Below, in pieces: positions 28,768 through 38,500 of a DNA stretch of 64,000 nt (positions are counted from its first letter, which is position 1; each line of letters begins with the position of its first letter). The translations under genes were made by a program, and so were the position numbers. Origin of the DNA: JAWKOK01 sp963765875 (GTDB taxonomy: Bacteria > Chloroflexota > Anaerolineae > Caldilineales > Caldilineaceae); the NCBI GenBank assembly GCA_963765875.1, contig CAVXYK010000013.1, forward strand, positions 92,355-156,354, read 5' to 3'. Under the pieces are notes generated by a model. That model had not been told where the DNA came from. It saw only the letters and a program-made list of their open reading frames with translations, and made no database searches.

Positions 28768-30834
28768 CTACGGTGCTGCCGGCGATAGATAGCTCCCCTC
28801 GATCACACTACGCTCCTGATCTGGAATCTCCCAGGCGACAGAGATGTTATCCTTCTGGTCAGACTGCTTGTGGAGCACTTCAATGTAGTAGCGCTGGCCC
28901 ACGCGCAGACGGATGAGGTCCGATGCCTGCTCGCCATATTTGTCCCAGTCGCGCATTGATGTCCATTGGGAAACACCGGCGATCTGGCGAGTGTTTGCGG
29001 AGTTCGCATCAGTGCTGAGCCAGAGTTGAGCCGTGTCATCGGCCGCGATCCAGAAGCGATACTCGCCGGTCACCGGTGGATGCAGGTACCCGCGAATGCG
29101 AGCACCGTAATCTTTCTCTCGCGTCGTAGTCGTCTCAAGACGAGAAAGCTGTTCGCTTCCATCCGGCCGTCCTGGAAAGTCGGGGCTGTCCGTCAAATCA
29201 GCGATGTCGCCACCACCGATGGGTGTCCACCATTCGCGTAGGATGCTGCCTGTGCCCTCGCCTGGGCTCCGCGTTGAGGTTGCCGTTGGCGTCAGCGTAG
29301 CATCGGGCTCAGCGCTAGATTCAGCGGTAGGCTCGATTGGGGACTCGACGTCAGGTGACGGCTCTTCGCTTGTACCATCCGGCTCTTCGTCGCTGGTAGC
29401 CTCATCGCCGGTAGACCCGACATCGGGACTTGTCGCGGTCGAAACTGGCTTCGGCTTCCCCAACGGCACAACAGATCCATCACCCACGTAGCGGATGCGA
29501 AAAAGCTTGCCCAGCATGACCGATAGCACGTAGAGATTCCCGTCCGGCCCCATGCTGATCTGAGACGGCCCCAGCACCATCGTGGCAAAGAAGTTCAACT
29601 CCGTGCCACTGCTGCCAAAAGTTAGATATTGGATCATGCCGGCGTTGAAGTCGCCGAAGAAATAGGCGCCCCGATACTGGCTGGGGAATGCCCGTCCTGT
29701 GTAGACATCACCGCCGATGACGGCTCCGCGTCCATCTTCGTGAGGGTAGGCATAGATCGCTGGTACGGTTCGGGTCGTGCCGTCCAAAATGGGTTCGCAG
29801 ATCGGATCGGTGGCGCGCTCTTTGGACCCTTCCAGGCAAGGCCAGCCAAAGTTTGCTCCAGCCCGACCGCGATTGACCTCCTCATAGGAGAGATCCCCCA
29901 CATCGCCGACGAACAGTTCTCCCGTCGATGGGTGGATCGTGAAGCGGAACGGATTGCGCATGCCCAAGGCGTAGACCTTGGAGCGATTGCTGCCCGCATC
30001 GCCGTCATAGAACGGATTGGTGCTGTAGCCGTTGCCGTTGAGTGGATTGATGCGCAGGATCTTGCCGTTGAGGCTGTCAAGATCTTGGGCGCGCAGGCTT
30101 CCGACACTGTAGTCGACACCATCGCCGGCGGCTACGTAGAGCGCGCCGTCATTGCCGAAGCGAATCGTGTTGACCGTATGTGCCGTGCCCTCGGCCGCCA
30201 GGCAATCGCGCAGCGGCTTACCCTCTTCACCGACACAGGTGAGGGGCTCCTGATTGGGGCGTTCGGGATCGCCGATGGCATCAAATGTGCCGCCTGCGCC
30301 CATCAGCATGACGAGACTGCCCTCCTGCCAGCGATTGGTGTCGGCAGGATTCGCGTTCACGCGTACCACACGTGAGACGCGTGCGCCGTTGTCACTGAAC
30401 CCTTTGGCTTCCGGCGGCTCGTGGACATATGAGAGATAGACGTAGGGCGCATAGGGGAAGCGTGGATGGACCGCAATGCCCATCAGCCCGCGATTGTAGG
30501 CGCGGTTGACCTCATAGCCCAGATCGATAAAGTCCGCTTCGAGCAGTTCGGCTTCATCCGTGGTTGCGTTCTCGACCACGCGCACTGTGCCTGCCTTCTC
30601 CGTGATGAAGATGCGGCCGTCGGGGCTGAACGCAAAAGCCGTCGGCGTGTCCAGTCCGCTGACCACGGTCTCCTGTACGAAACCCTGCGGCAGCACCATG
30701 GGCGGCTCCGCCTTCTGGGTCTGGGCTGAGGCTGTGGGTACGACAGTGAAGCTCACGATCAGCAAGATCGAGAGCAAAACGCCGAGACCGCGAAATCGTG
30801 GGTCATTTTTCATTCCATTCATCATTTTCACCAC
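28768..30834 (-). CDS. Secreted PQQ-dependent glucose/sorbosone dehydrogenase-like protein with PA14 domain
   Basis: A 688-residue exported protein. A signal peptide ends near 'PTASAQ' (about residue 38). Residues about 50-450 form a GSDH six-bladed propeller: 'FVQETVVSGLDTPTAFAFSPDGRIFITEKAGTVRV', 'RGLMGIAVHPRFPYAPYVYLSY', 'AHTVNTIRFGNDGALYVAAGDG', 'LRINPLNGNGYSTNPF' and 'VYALGMRNPFRFTIHPSTGELFVGDVG'. A Thr/Ser/Pro/Glu-rich linker (about 455-530) follows. The C-terminal domain is PA14 ('GARIRGYLHPPVTGEYRFWIAADDTAQLWLSTD'), which binds carbohydrate in other proteins. The likely role is oxidation of sugars or sugar polymers outside the cell. Which of three nearby ATGs is used is unclear. Confidence 0.9.
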   Translation of the reverse strand: MVKMMNGMKNDPRFRGLGVLLSILLIVSFTVVPTASAQTQKAEPPMVLPQGFVQETVVSGLDTPTAFAFSPDGRIFITEKAGTVRVVENATTDEAELLEADFIDLGYEVNRAYNRGLMGIAVHPRFPYAPYVYLSYVHEPPEAKGFSDNGARVSRVVRVNANPADTNRWQEGSLVMLMGAGGTFDAIGDPERPNQEPLTCVGEEGKPLRDCLAAEGTAHTVNTIRFGNDGALYVAAGDGVDYSVGSLRAQDLDSLNGKILRINPLNGNGYSTNPFYDGDAGSNRSKVYALGMRNPFRFTIHPSTGELFVGDVGDLSYEEVNRGRAGANFGWPCLEGSKERATDPICEPILDGTTRTVPAIYAYPHEDGRGAVIGGDVYTGRAFPSQYRGAYFFGDFNAGMIQYLTFGSSGTELNFFATMVLGPSQISMGPDGNLYVLSVMLGKLFRIRYVGDGSVVPLGKPKPVSTATSPDVGSTGDEATSDEEPDGTSEEPSPDVESPIEPTAESSAEPDATLTPTATSTRSPGEGTGSILREWWTPIGGGDIADLTDSPDFPGRPDGSEQLSRLETTTTREKDYGARIRGYLHPPVTGEYRFWIAADDTAQLWLSTDANSANTRQIAGVSQWTSMRDWDKYGEQASDLIRLRVGQRYYIEVLHKQSDQKDNISVAWEIPDQERSVIEGSYLSPAAP

Positions 30835-31687
30835 TTCTTGAAACTCTTTGCGAAGCCATCCGGCGATAGCGCCAAGATTGACCTTGGTTTTGGTATGGTA
30901 TTGCTTGCTCTCTGAGGAACCGCGGGTCTAGACCTCCGGGAGGTGTCCACAAAGGGCATTCACGGCAGAGGTTTCTCGGACACCTCCCGGAGGTCGGGTT
31001 GTGTACCCTTACAATAGCTCAGAGAGCCGTTATTGCTTGCGGAATACCTTCTCGATAATACTCATACTGGACCTGATGGCTCGTATCCCTCGAGCGAAAT
31101 CTGTTATTCGATTCAGAAACGAGCTCCCAACCTTTGGGCCAGTATAGATTGGCTCTGAGAACTTTGCCAGCCAATTCAACGACGATTTGCCTATGCCAAG
31201 TCTGCGCTTCGTCTTCGCAGCGATTTGTCCCAAGTAGAAGTCTGTAGGTCATTACCGAAAGTGCCGGAGACTTCCCGATGCAATAACCTCAAAATTCGGG
31301 TCAACTCACTCGCTTTGTTGCCTAGTTCCCCTGCACTTTTTCCCACAACCGACAGATGCTGATTTAGTCCGCTTCAGCAGCAAAACGGGTCTGTTGATAC
31401 ACCCAGACGCAAATCGATGGGCCGTGGGTTCGCGGTTTGGATATTCCTGACAAAATCACTGAACTCCGCCAATTGCAGTGAGGGTCTGCATTTTGGCGGG
31501 TCGTTGCCCTCTGTCATCTCGGTGTCGAGCTAATCGCGTGTTTGTACCCCTTTTGTGCCCCTGATTGAGCCCAATGGGGTACCAATTGTTGGGGTTTCTG
31601 TAGAAAAATGGGGCTGTAGGTCAGCGAATGCACTTGCCTCGCTTGAACGCTACAGAAATCTGAACGTTTCAGAAAGGAGTCAGACCA
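30835..31687. other. 853-bp gap with one strong palindrome
   Basis: Divergent region between the GSDH gene (minus) and the DUF4440 lipoprotein (plus). Contains a palindrome at 30930-30997 and a doubtful 77-codon minus ORF at 31019-31252 (MTYRLLLGTNRCEDEAQTWH...) that I do not recognise. The rest shows no feature. Confidence 0.4.
30930..30997. repeat. CCTCCGGGAGGTGTCC palindrome
   Basis: GACCTCCGGGAGGTGTCC (about 30935) faces GGACACCTCCCGGAGGTC (about 30979), each arm itself partly palindromic, around a loop of about 27 bases. No T-tract follows. It could be a hairpin mobile repeat or a protein-binding site. Confidence 0.75.
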
Positions 31688-32593
31688 ATGTACCACAGAC
31701 ACCGTTGGTTCGGACTGTTGATTTTGGCGGCGCTGCTGCTTTGCGCCTGCCAGCCCGTGGTTGCACAGCCTGAAGCGGTCGCTCAGCCGGCGGATGAAGA
31801 TGTGACTGCGGCGGTCAACGCGATCTGGGAGGAGTATGCGGCCAGCCAAATGGCCGGTGATCCTGACCGCTGGATCGCGCTTTGGACCGATGCAGGGGTG
31901 AAGATGGCGCCGGATGCGCCTGCCATCGAGGGCACGGATCAGATTTATGCACGTGCGCAGCGGAACATGGCAGAGCCCGTTGATGAGATGGTGATTACCG
32001 CGCTGGAAACGCAGAGCGCTGGGGACATGGCCTACTCACGCGGTGTCTTTTCGTTCACATTCACCATTGATGAAACCGGCGCGCAAGAGACGATGGACGG
32101 CAAGTTCATGACGATCTTGCATCGCCAGCCTGACGGCTCGTGGAAGATCCATCGCGACATCCACAACTGGAACGCACCGCCAGCTGCTGAGGAAGCCGAC
32201 GTGGAAGCGGTGACTGAGGCTGTGCTTGCCATATGGGATGAATACGAAGCGAGCATCCTGGCCGGTGACCCCGACCGCTGGATAAACCTCTGGATGGAAG
32301 AGGGTGTGCAGCTGCCGCCCGGCAATCCCCCCGTGGTCGGCAAAGCGGCTATCTACGAGCGCATCAGCGCTGATCTAGAGGCCTTCGAGTACAGCGAGTT
32401 CGTTATCAACAACGAAGATGTGGAAGTGAACGGCGACCTGGCCTTCGCCCGCGGCAACTACGTAGTGACCCTTGCGGCCAAGGCCGGTGGCGATCCCATC
32501 AGCGTCGACGGCAAGTACATGACCATCATGCGCAAGCAGCCCGACGGGAGTTGGAAGATCTATCGGGACATCTTCAACTCGAATGTGCCGTAG
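31688..32593 (+). CDS. Lipoprotein with tandem DUF4440/SnoaL-like domains
   Basis: A 301-residue surface lipoprotein. The leader MYHRHRWFGLLILAALLLCAC ends in a lipobox (LLCAC). Two homologous NTF2-fold domains follow. Domain 1 has 'VNAIWEEYAASQMAGDPDRWIALWTDAGV', 'KFMTILHRQPDGSWKIHRDIHNW'. Domain 2 has 'VLAIWDEYEASILAGDPDRWINLWMEEGV', 'KYMTIMRKQPDGSWKIYRDIFNS'. Such domains bind small hydrophobic ligands or act as ketosteroid-isomerase-like enzymes; no substrate can be named. AAAGGAG lies eight bases before the ATG. The internal duplication is obvious at protein level. Confidence 0.88.
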   Translation: MYHRHRWFGLLILAALLLCACQPVVAQPEAVAQPADEDVTAAVNAIWEEYAASQMAGDPDRWIALWTDAGVKMAPDAPAIEGTDQIYARAQRNMAEPVDEMVITALETQSAGDMAYSRGVFSFTFTIDETGAQETMDGKFMTILHRQPDGSWKIHRDIHNWNAPPAAEEADVEAVTEAVLAIWDEYEASILAGDPDRWINLWMEEGVQLPPGNPPVVGKAAIYERISADLEAFEYSEFVINNEDVEVNGDLAFARGNYVVTLAAKAGGDPISVDGKYMTIMRKQPDGSWKIYRDIFNSNVP

Positions 32594-32811
32594 GCCGTGT
32601 GCCCGCCAACGAAGTGCAGGACAATGGAGTTCTTGTCATCCCGAAAGTGTCTCGCCCTGCGATAAGGCCATTCCCGGCAAATAGTTGCTCCAAAGTTCTC
32701 GGCACGGGCCAAGACCCGGATCTCCAGCCAAGGGTTGACAGGCCCGTGCCGGGGACTTGCATAACGACGTCGCACCGCAATATGGGCGCCTGGATGAAAG
32801 GCCAGAATGCC

Positions 32812-33225
32812 ATGTCCACAACAAACAAGGCGCTCCTCCAACGATTTTTCAAGGAGATCTACAACCAGGGCGATCTGCGCGTGGCTGACGAGATTGTGGC
32901 GGAAGACTACATCAACCACAATCCATCGCCTGGTGAAGCGCCGGGGCGCGAAGGGTTCAAGGCATTTGTGGCCTATCAACGCCGCGCCTTTGCCGACCTC
33001 CAGTTCACGATTGAAGACCAGGTGGCGGCAGAGGACAAGGTCGTGACCCGTATCACGATCAGCGGCATGCAGGAGGGCGAGTTTGCCGGCATCCCCCCGT
33101 CCGGCAAACTCGTCAGCGTGACCGCCATCAGCATTCACCGTGTCCGCGATGGTTGGATTCAGGAGAGTTGGCTCAATTGGGATGCGCTGGGGTTGGTGCG
33201 GCAGTTGGGCGCATCCCACCGATGA
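32812..33225 (+). CDS. SnoaL-like polyketide cyclase/ester cyclase family protein
   Basis: A 137-residue soluble NTF2-fold protein. The start is MSTTNKALLQRFFKEIYNQG; longer frames upstream do not resemble the family. 'VADEIVAEDYINHNPSPGEAPGREGFKAFV', 'DLQFTIEDQVAAEDKVVTRITISGMQEGEFAGIPPSGKLVSVTAISIHRVRDGWIQESWLNWDALGLVRQLG' is the classical SnoaL layout, with N-H and D/E residues in the pocket. The function in this organism is unknown. Its last 50 codons are duplicated, diverged, at 34222-34380. Confidence 0.88.
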   Translation: MSTTNKALLQRFFKEIYNQGDLRVADEIVAEDYINHNPSPGEAPGREGFKAFVAYQRRAFADLQFTIEDQVAAEDKVVTRITISGMQEGEFAGIPPSGKLVSVTAISIHRVRDGWIQESWLNWDALGLVRQLGASHR

Positions 33226-33384
33226 TGGCACATCGATACGTCGTTACTCGTCGACGATCTGGTGGTCCTTTCATTTCGTGTCGCCAGACAAAGGACATGA
33301 GGTCCAAGCCGTGATCCCATTTCTGGCGGACGTAATCCTTTGTACTTGTGCCCCCGCAGTTGCACAACCGAAAGGAGAGACAAG

Positions 33385-34203
33385 ATGTTGCGCACACATA
33401 AGACGATTGGACTTTTGATACTGGTGGTGCTGCTGCTCGCCGCGTGCCAGCCACTTATTGCCGAACCTGAGCTGCAACCCGCCGCTGACGAGGCTACGGC
33501 GGCGGACGAGGTGGTTTTGGATGAGAATGCAGCAAGTGTCACGGCATGCCCCGATGGACTCATTGCCTACTGGAAACTCGACGAGGGAGAAGGCGATACG
33601 GTGTACGATTCCGTCGGTGACAACGATGGCGTCATCCACAATGGCACCGGCTGGGTTCCTGGGAGGGTCGGCAGCGCCCTGAGTTTTGATGGTGAAGATG
33701 ATCGGGTCCGTCTTCCTTCCCGCGTCATCTCGGGAGACACCTTGACGGTAAATCTATGGATGAAAACAGAGGATGGGTATTTTGTGTTGCTCAGTGGCGC
33801 CAACAGTACGTTCGACAATGAGTATGACATCGACTTTTTCGGGAAACTCGGACTCGGCTACCACGACGCTCACGGCAGCAGTAGTTACTATACGAGCATC
33901 AAGATCCACGATAACTCGTGGCACATGATCAGTGTCGTGTCGGAACCATCCGGAACGACGTTCTACGTTGACGGGATACTCAGGGAGGAATCCGATCCAC
34001 CTTTTGGGACGGGAGACGATTTCCGAGTTGAAGCGCTATGGATCGGAGGCGATCAAGACTGCGTAGATGGTTGTTGGAATCGTAGTCAGCAATTCATGGG
34101 TATTGTCGACGAAATAGCGATTTACCACAGAGGGTTGTCAAGCGAGGAGATCGAGCAGCACTACAACAGGATCTTGGCAGGGAAGAGCTATTGTGATCCT
34201 TGA
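33385..34203 (+). CDS. LamG-domain lipoprotein
   Basis: A 272-residue lipoprotein. The leader 'MLRTHKTIGLLILVVLLLAAC' ends in lipobox LLAAC and strikingly resembles the leader of the DUF4440 lipoprotein 1.7 kb upstream (both GLLIL..LLL.ACQP..A.PE). The mature part is a concanavalin-like LamG jelly roll: 'LIAYWKLDEGEGDTVYDSVGDNDGVIHN', 'GRVGSALSFDGEDDRVRLPS', 'TLTVNLWMKTED', 'FMGIVDEIAIYHRGLSSEEIEQHY'. These domains usually bind carbohydrate or protein. Ribosome-binding site AAAGGAGA is present. Confidence 0.9.
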   Translation: MLRTHKTIGLLILVVLLLAACQPLIAEPELQPAADEATAADEVVLDENAASVTACPDGLIAYWKLDEGEGDTVYDSVGDNDGVIHNGTGWVPGRVGSALSFDGEDDRVRLPSRVISGDTLTVNLWMKTEDGYFVLLSGANSTFDNEYDIDFFGKLGLGYHDAHGSSSYYTSIKIHDNSWHMISVVSEPSGTTFYVDGILREESDPPFGTGDDFRVEALWIGGDQDCVDGCWNRSQQFMGIVDEIAIYHRGLSSEEIEQHYNRILAGKSYCDP

Positions 34204-34221
34204 GAAAAACTGACGTTGGCA

Positions 34222-34388
34222 GACATGAGGGCGAATCTGCCGGTATCCTCCCGTCCGGCAAACTCGTCAGCGTGACCGCCATCAGCATCCACCGCATCGA
34301 TGATGGTCAGGTTCAGGAGAGCTGGTTCAACTGGGATGCGCTGGGGTTGGTGAAACAGTTGGGTATTCCCCCTTTGCGGCAGCCATAG
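34222..34388 (+). pseudogene. Duplicated 3' fragment of the SnoaL gene
   Basis: Encodes 'EGESAGILPSGKLVSVTAISIHRIDDGQVQESWFNWDALGLVKQLG', nearly the same as the end of the SnoaL protein at 33070-33220 (SGKLVSVTAISIHR identical). No start codon for a full domain exists. A remnant of a local duplication. Confidence 0.85.
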
Positions 34389-34510
34389 TCGGTCAGCACG
34401 CCTATCTTGCTGTCGAAGGCAGCGAGATTTTGGTTGTCGACGTGTCAGATCCGAAATCCCCGATCCAGACTTCGGTTTTGAGGCTGAATGAACCCATCGA
34501 ATATTTAACG
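34382..34510 (+). pseudogene. LVIVD-repeat fragment
   Basis: In another frame directly after the SnoaL fragment: 'GQHAYLAVEGSEILVVDVSDPKSPIQTS', one blade of an LVIVD beta-propeller (A-Y-L-A...L-x-V-V-D-V-S-D-P-x-x-P). Both ends are missing. Junk left by rearrangement between lipoprotein-type genes. Confidence 0.7.
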
Positions 34511-34514
34511 TATA

Positions 34515-34928
34515 TCATCCATCACCGTCAAGCCAGTTCTCAATCTGCAGATTGGGGACACGCGAAAACTCCCGAACATTGTTGGTTACCAGCGTGCAGC
34601 GCAAAGCCAGTGCATGTGCGGCGATGAGCGTGTCCAGTGGGCCGATAGGCGTTCCTTGTCGCTCCAAATGCGCCCGGATCTCCCCGTAATGTTGCGCCGC
34701 CCCATCGTCGTAGGCAAGGATGGTAAGGGGGGCGAGGAAAAGCGTCAACGCAGCTCGATTTTTCGCCGGCCTTGCACTCTTGGCCACGCCATAATCGAGT
34801 TCACTGAGCGTGATCGTCGAGATGCCGGCATCCGAAATATTCAGTGATTGCAATCGGCTAATTACCTGAAGCGGTTTTTGTCGGATGATATAGATACAGA
34901 TATTCGTGTCAAGCAACCATCGGATCAC
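34515..34928 (-). CDS. vapC: VapC-type PIN-domain ribonuclease toxin
   Basis: A Mg2+-dependent endoribonuclease of a type II toxin-antitoxin pair. The 137 residues carry the four acidic PIN positions: Asp7 (LLDTN), Glu43 (SELDYG), Asp99 (GPLDTLIAAHAL) and Asn116/Asn117 (TNNVREF). The length is normal. The start overlaps the antitoxin stop by 4 bp. Confidence 0.92.
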   Translation of the reverse strand: MIRWLLDTNICIYIIRQKPLQVISRLQSLNISDAGISTITLSELDYGVAKSARPAKNRAALTLFLAPLTILAYDDGAAQHYGEIRAHLERQGTPIGPLDTLIAAHALALRCTLVTNNVREFSRVPNLQIENWLDGDG

Positions 34929-35155
34929 AGCACATCTCTGCTCTGTTGTTCTGCGGGTTGAGATCGTTCGACCATGAAATCATCCGAGAAGAGATCAAGG
35001 CTATCGACAAGCGGGCCCCAGGGATCATCCTTCGCCACGAGAATGACGACGCCTGCCAGTTGCTTGATATAGACCTCATCGCCCTCAAAACGGAATTCTT
35101 TGGGCAGCCTGACTGCCTGGCTGCGTCCATTTGCAAAAAGCTTGGCACTTTGCAT
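34925..35155 (-). CDS. vapB: VapB-type antitoxin (AbrB/VagC fold)
   Basis: A 76-residue DNA-binding antitoxin. 'MQSAKLFANGRSQAVRLPKEFRFEGDEVYIKQLAGVVIL' is the swapped-hairpin AbrB domain of VagC-type antitoxins. The acidic C-terminus (DSLDLFSDDFMVER) would embrace the toxin. It is upstream of vapC and co-transcribed; autoregulation is expected for the family. Confidence 0.92.
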   Translation of the reverse strand: MQSAKLFANGRSQAVRLPKEFRFEGDEVYIKQLAGVVILVAKDDPWGPLVDSLDLFSDDFMVERSQPAEQQSRDVL

Positions 35156-35586
35156 AGTGCCCTCCTCATCATTTGGTTACGCTGCTTCAAGAACCACGAA
35201 TGACACGAATTTCACGACTTGCACCACTGGGAAAATTTAGGCAATCTGTGTAACCTACGGTTCTTGCAGCGGAATTATCTGATATATACCTGAGTATATA
35301 CCGCTGATTGGCGAATGTCAACCAAAGGGAACGAAGATCGATTTTCTACGGCGCGATCGGGCTGCTGTCGCGTTCAGTAGACATTGCTCCACAGGGGCGG
35401 GTTTCCTTCTCTGCCAATCGCAGACCAATCTCAGACAACTAACCGCTCTTGCAGTTCGTCCATTTTTCGCTTCCCGATTTTAGGCGATCTGTGGGATCTA
35501 AAACAGGAACCTATTTCCGGGTGAACCTTTGCGTGAACTTGCGCCGCAATACTGGCTGACCTCTGTGCGCCCATTCCCATTTGTGG
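35156..35586. other. 431-bp gap
   Basis: Near 35190 there is a fragment of the CACGAAG family (AACCACGAATGACACGAATT). No gene is visible; ORFs here look like chance. Confidence 0.4.
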
Positions 35587-38500
35587 TCAGGCTGAGAGCA
35601 AGGCTTTGACTTTGGGCAACCCGAGAAAGGCATCACGCAGGGAAATTGTGGGAATGTGACGAGCGATCTCATCGACAACTGTGCGTGCTTCCTGCTGTTG
35701 GATCGCGGCGGTTGTGACGTCGCCTGTGCATGTGGCATCCTCACCTAAACTGACCATAATTGGCCACAACGCGCGGCATGATCCCAGCTTCGTGGCCGCT
35801 GCTCTCGCCTGTTCAAGCACGAAGCACGTTTCCTCAGCGTTACATGGGCCCTGCCCAATCAGCGCCCGTCCCTTGAGGTACAGCACGTCAGCGCGCAGAT
35901 ACCAGATGCCGGCTTTACACAAGTCTGTGTACAACGAATCCATCAAGGCAGTCGCCTGATCGTACGCCTGCATCTGCAAGGCAAATTCGCCGTGGGCCAG
36001 CCCGACCCGAACCCACATGAAGGGCATATAGCCGAATCGCTCTTTGACCGTACGATAGTCGGACAGCGTGGCGATCAGTTCTTCGGCGGCGGCCATGTTT
36101 CCCTGACGCAACTGGAGGCTGACCTGGATTGCATGGGGCCAGAAACGCAAAATGGGTAGCTGTTCCTCTGCAACCGTTCGCGCCAGATCCGCCAGCGCCA
36201 GCCCGTGCTCGAAGTCGCCCAACTCGCCGTAGAGCAATCCCAGATCCGCGCGCGTGCCGATCAGCGGCGTCAAGCTACTGACCGACTCGGCAATGGCGAT
36301 ATCTTCCTCCATCACCGCCAGCGCCTGGTCGATCCGGCCGCGCTCCCAATGCACAAAACCGATCATGAAGTGGCTCAGGGCCTGAGCGTCCAGGTTGTGG
36401 CTTTCCACCCCGAGTCGATAGGCTTCCTCGGCGTGGACCATGGCCTGCTCATACTCGCCGGCGACCAGATAGGTCCAGTGCAGCCGCATGAGCGCTTCGG
36501 AGAGCATGGGCAGGTTGTCTAGCTGTCGCCAAAGATCCCGTGCTTCGCTGAGCGCTTGGCAGGCGTTTTGCCACTGGCCAATCCCGGCGTAGGCATAGAA
36601 GATGTCGTGGAGCGTGTAGGCCAACTGCTCCGGCAGCTCTAGCTCACGGGCCAAGGTCAATGCCTGTTCGCCATAGGCCAGTCGCTGGTCCGGATCACCG
36701 CCCGTGTAGGCGTTCAAGACGAGTAGATTCCAGAGTATCTTGGCCTCTGCCGCCCCATCATCCAGATCACGCGCCAGAAGCTGGGCCTGTTCCAGCAGTG
36801 CTTGACCCTTTACCGGATCGCGGGCAAAGTTCACCGTCGTGCGGATGGCGGTGCGTGCCAGCAGGGAGGCGAGCACCATGGCCTGATCGCCGGCAGCCTG
36901 CGCCACCCGCTCCATTTCCTCATAGACGGCAATGGCGGCGGCGTGTTGAGCACTCAGCTCAAGGCTGCGTCCGAGCCGCGTATACAACTGCAGGCGTTGA
37001 GGATGTGACACCTGCAGAGCGGCGTTGTCCGGCGCCAGGCTTGCCAACTCAAGCGCGCTGCGATATAGAACTACCGCTTCGGTGTTGGCGTAAATGGCTG
37101 CCGCCATATCCCCGGCAACGCCAAAGTAGTGCATTGCACGGGGATTGTCGCACGCAATTGCATAGTGGCGGGCCAGTTGCGGAGCAATGCGCTTTGCTTC
37201 ATCACCATAGCGTTGCTCCAGTTCTCTGGCGACGGCGTTATGAAGATAGATCCGTTGACTTGGGTCCAAGCTGTTGTATAGATATTGCTGAAACAGAATG
37301 TGGCGAAACCGGTACTGGACGAGTTGCTGCGCGCCGACTTGTTGGCTGCCTAACATTGTGACCGATCGCTGCTCTCGATCCAACGTGGTCCCTAACCGGC
37401 CGGCGGTCAGCCGTTCGTCGACATCCTGCACACGGGCGACAAGTGCAGCGTCAAAGGTCTCGCCTGCCACGCTGGCAATCTGCAGTAGTTCCTGCAGCGG
37501 CTGGGCCAAACGCCCGATGCGTTCTTTGATGATGCCTTCAACCCGCGCGGGCAGGAGTTGCCAATTGAGGTCCGGCGATTCGACCCATTCGCCATCGGCA
37601 GTGCGAACGATGTCTCCCCGCGTCTGCAGGCCGTGCATCAGTTCGACGGTGAAAAGGGCATGGCCGGCTGTCTGCCGGTAGAGCGCAGCTCGAAAGGACT
37701 GGTCCAATTGATTGTGTTCGTTATCGATGAGCGCATCCACAAAGCCGCGGCCGTCGGCCTGGTTCAGCCGAACGTGGATCTCGCCAAAGGTTCGCTGCAT
37801 CTCGTTGACCAGCGGGACCAGCGGGTGTCGTTCCCCGCCGTGGCCCAAGGCGACTTCCGCTGCTCGGTAGATGCCGACCAGTAGGATGCGCTGCCCCTGG
37901 AGGTGACGACTCAGGTGGAAAAGCAGGCTAGTCGAACCGGCGTCAACCCATTGCAGGTCGTCAATAATCAGCAGGAGCGGCTGACGACGAGCCAAGCTTT
38001 GAAGGAGACGCGCGTATTGCGCGAAGAGGTTGCCCTGGTGCATGTGCGTGGCCGGACGTTCTTCCTGGTGACGGATGATGAGGGCCTCCAGGCGATCCAG
38101 TAGCGTTCTGTCTTGGTGGGTGACCGTTGCCGTCGTGCGGTTCAGCAGCGGTGTGCCAGCAACGAAGGTGTCTACCAGGTCGGGTCCGGCCTCCACCAGC
38201 GCCTGGACGGTCTGCGGGGCTAGGCGCCATAGCCGTCGGGCATGGGTCAGGCTCATGGCGCCGGCGCCCCAGCGCGCTTCGATGTCGCCGGTCAGCAACT
38301 CCAGGATCTCGCGGAAGGGGAGGTACGGATCGCCGATGCCGGTGTAGGCATTGCAGTTGCCGGTCGCAACCACCAGGTCGGGGTATTTCTCCTGGCTACG
38401 ACGGACAAAGGCTTGGGCCAGCAAGGTCTTGCCGTCACCTGCCTCGCCGGTGATGAAAGCGATGGATCCGTTGCCGGCCAGCGCCGCCGTCAGGTGGGCG

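Noticed and set aside
31019..31252. 77-codon minus frame MTYRLLLGTNRCEDE
   Set aside because: Plausible composition but no recognised family or ribosome-binding site; left as part of the gap.
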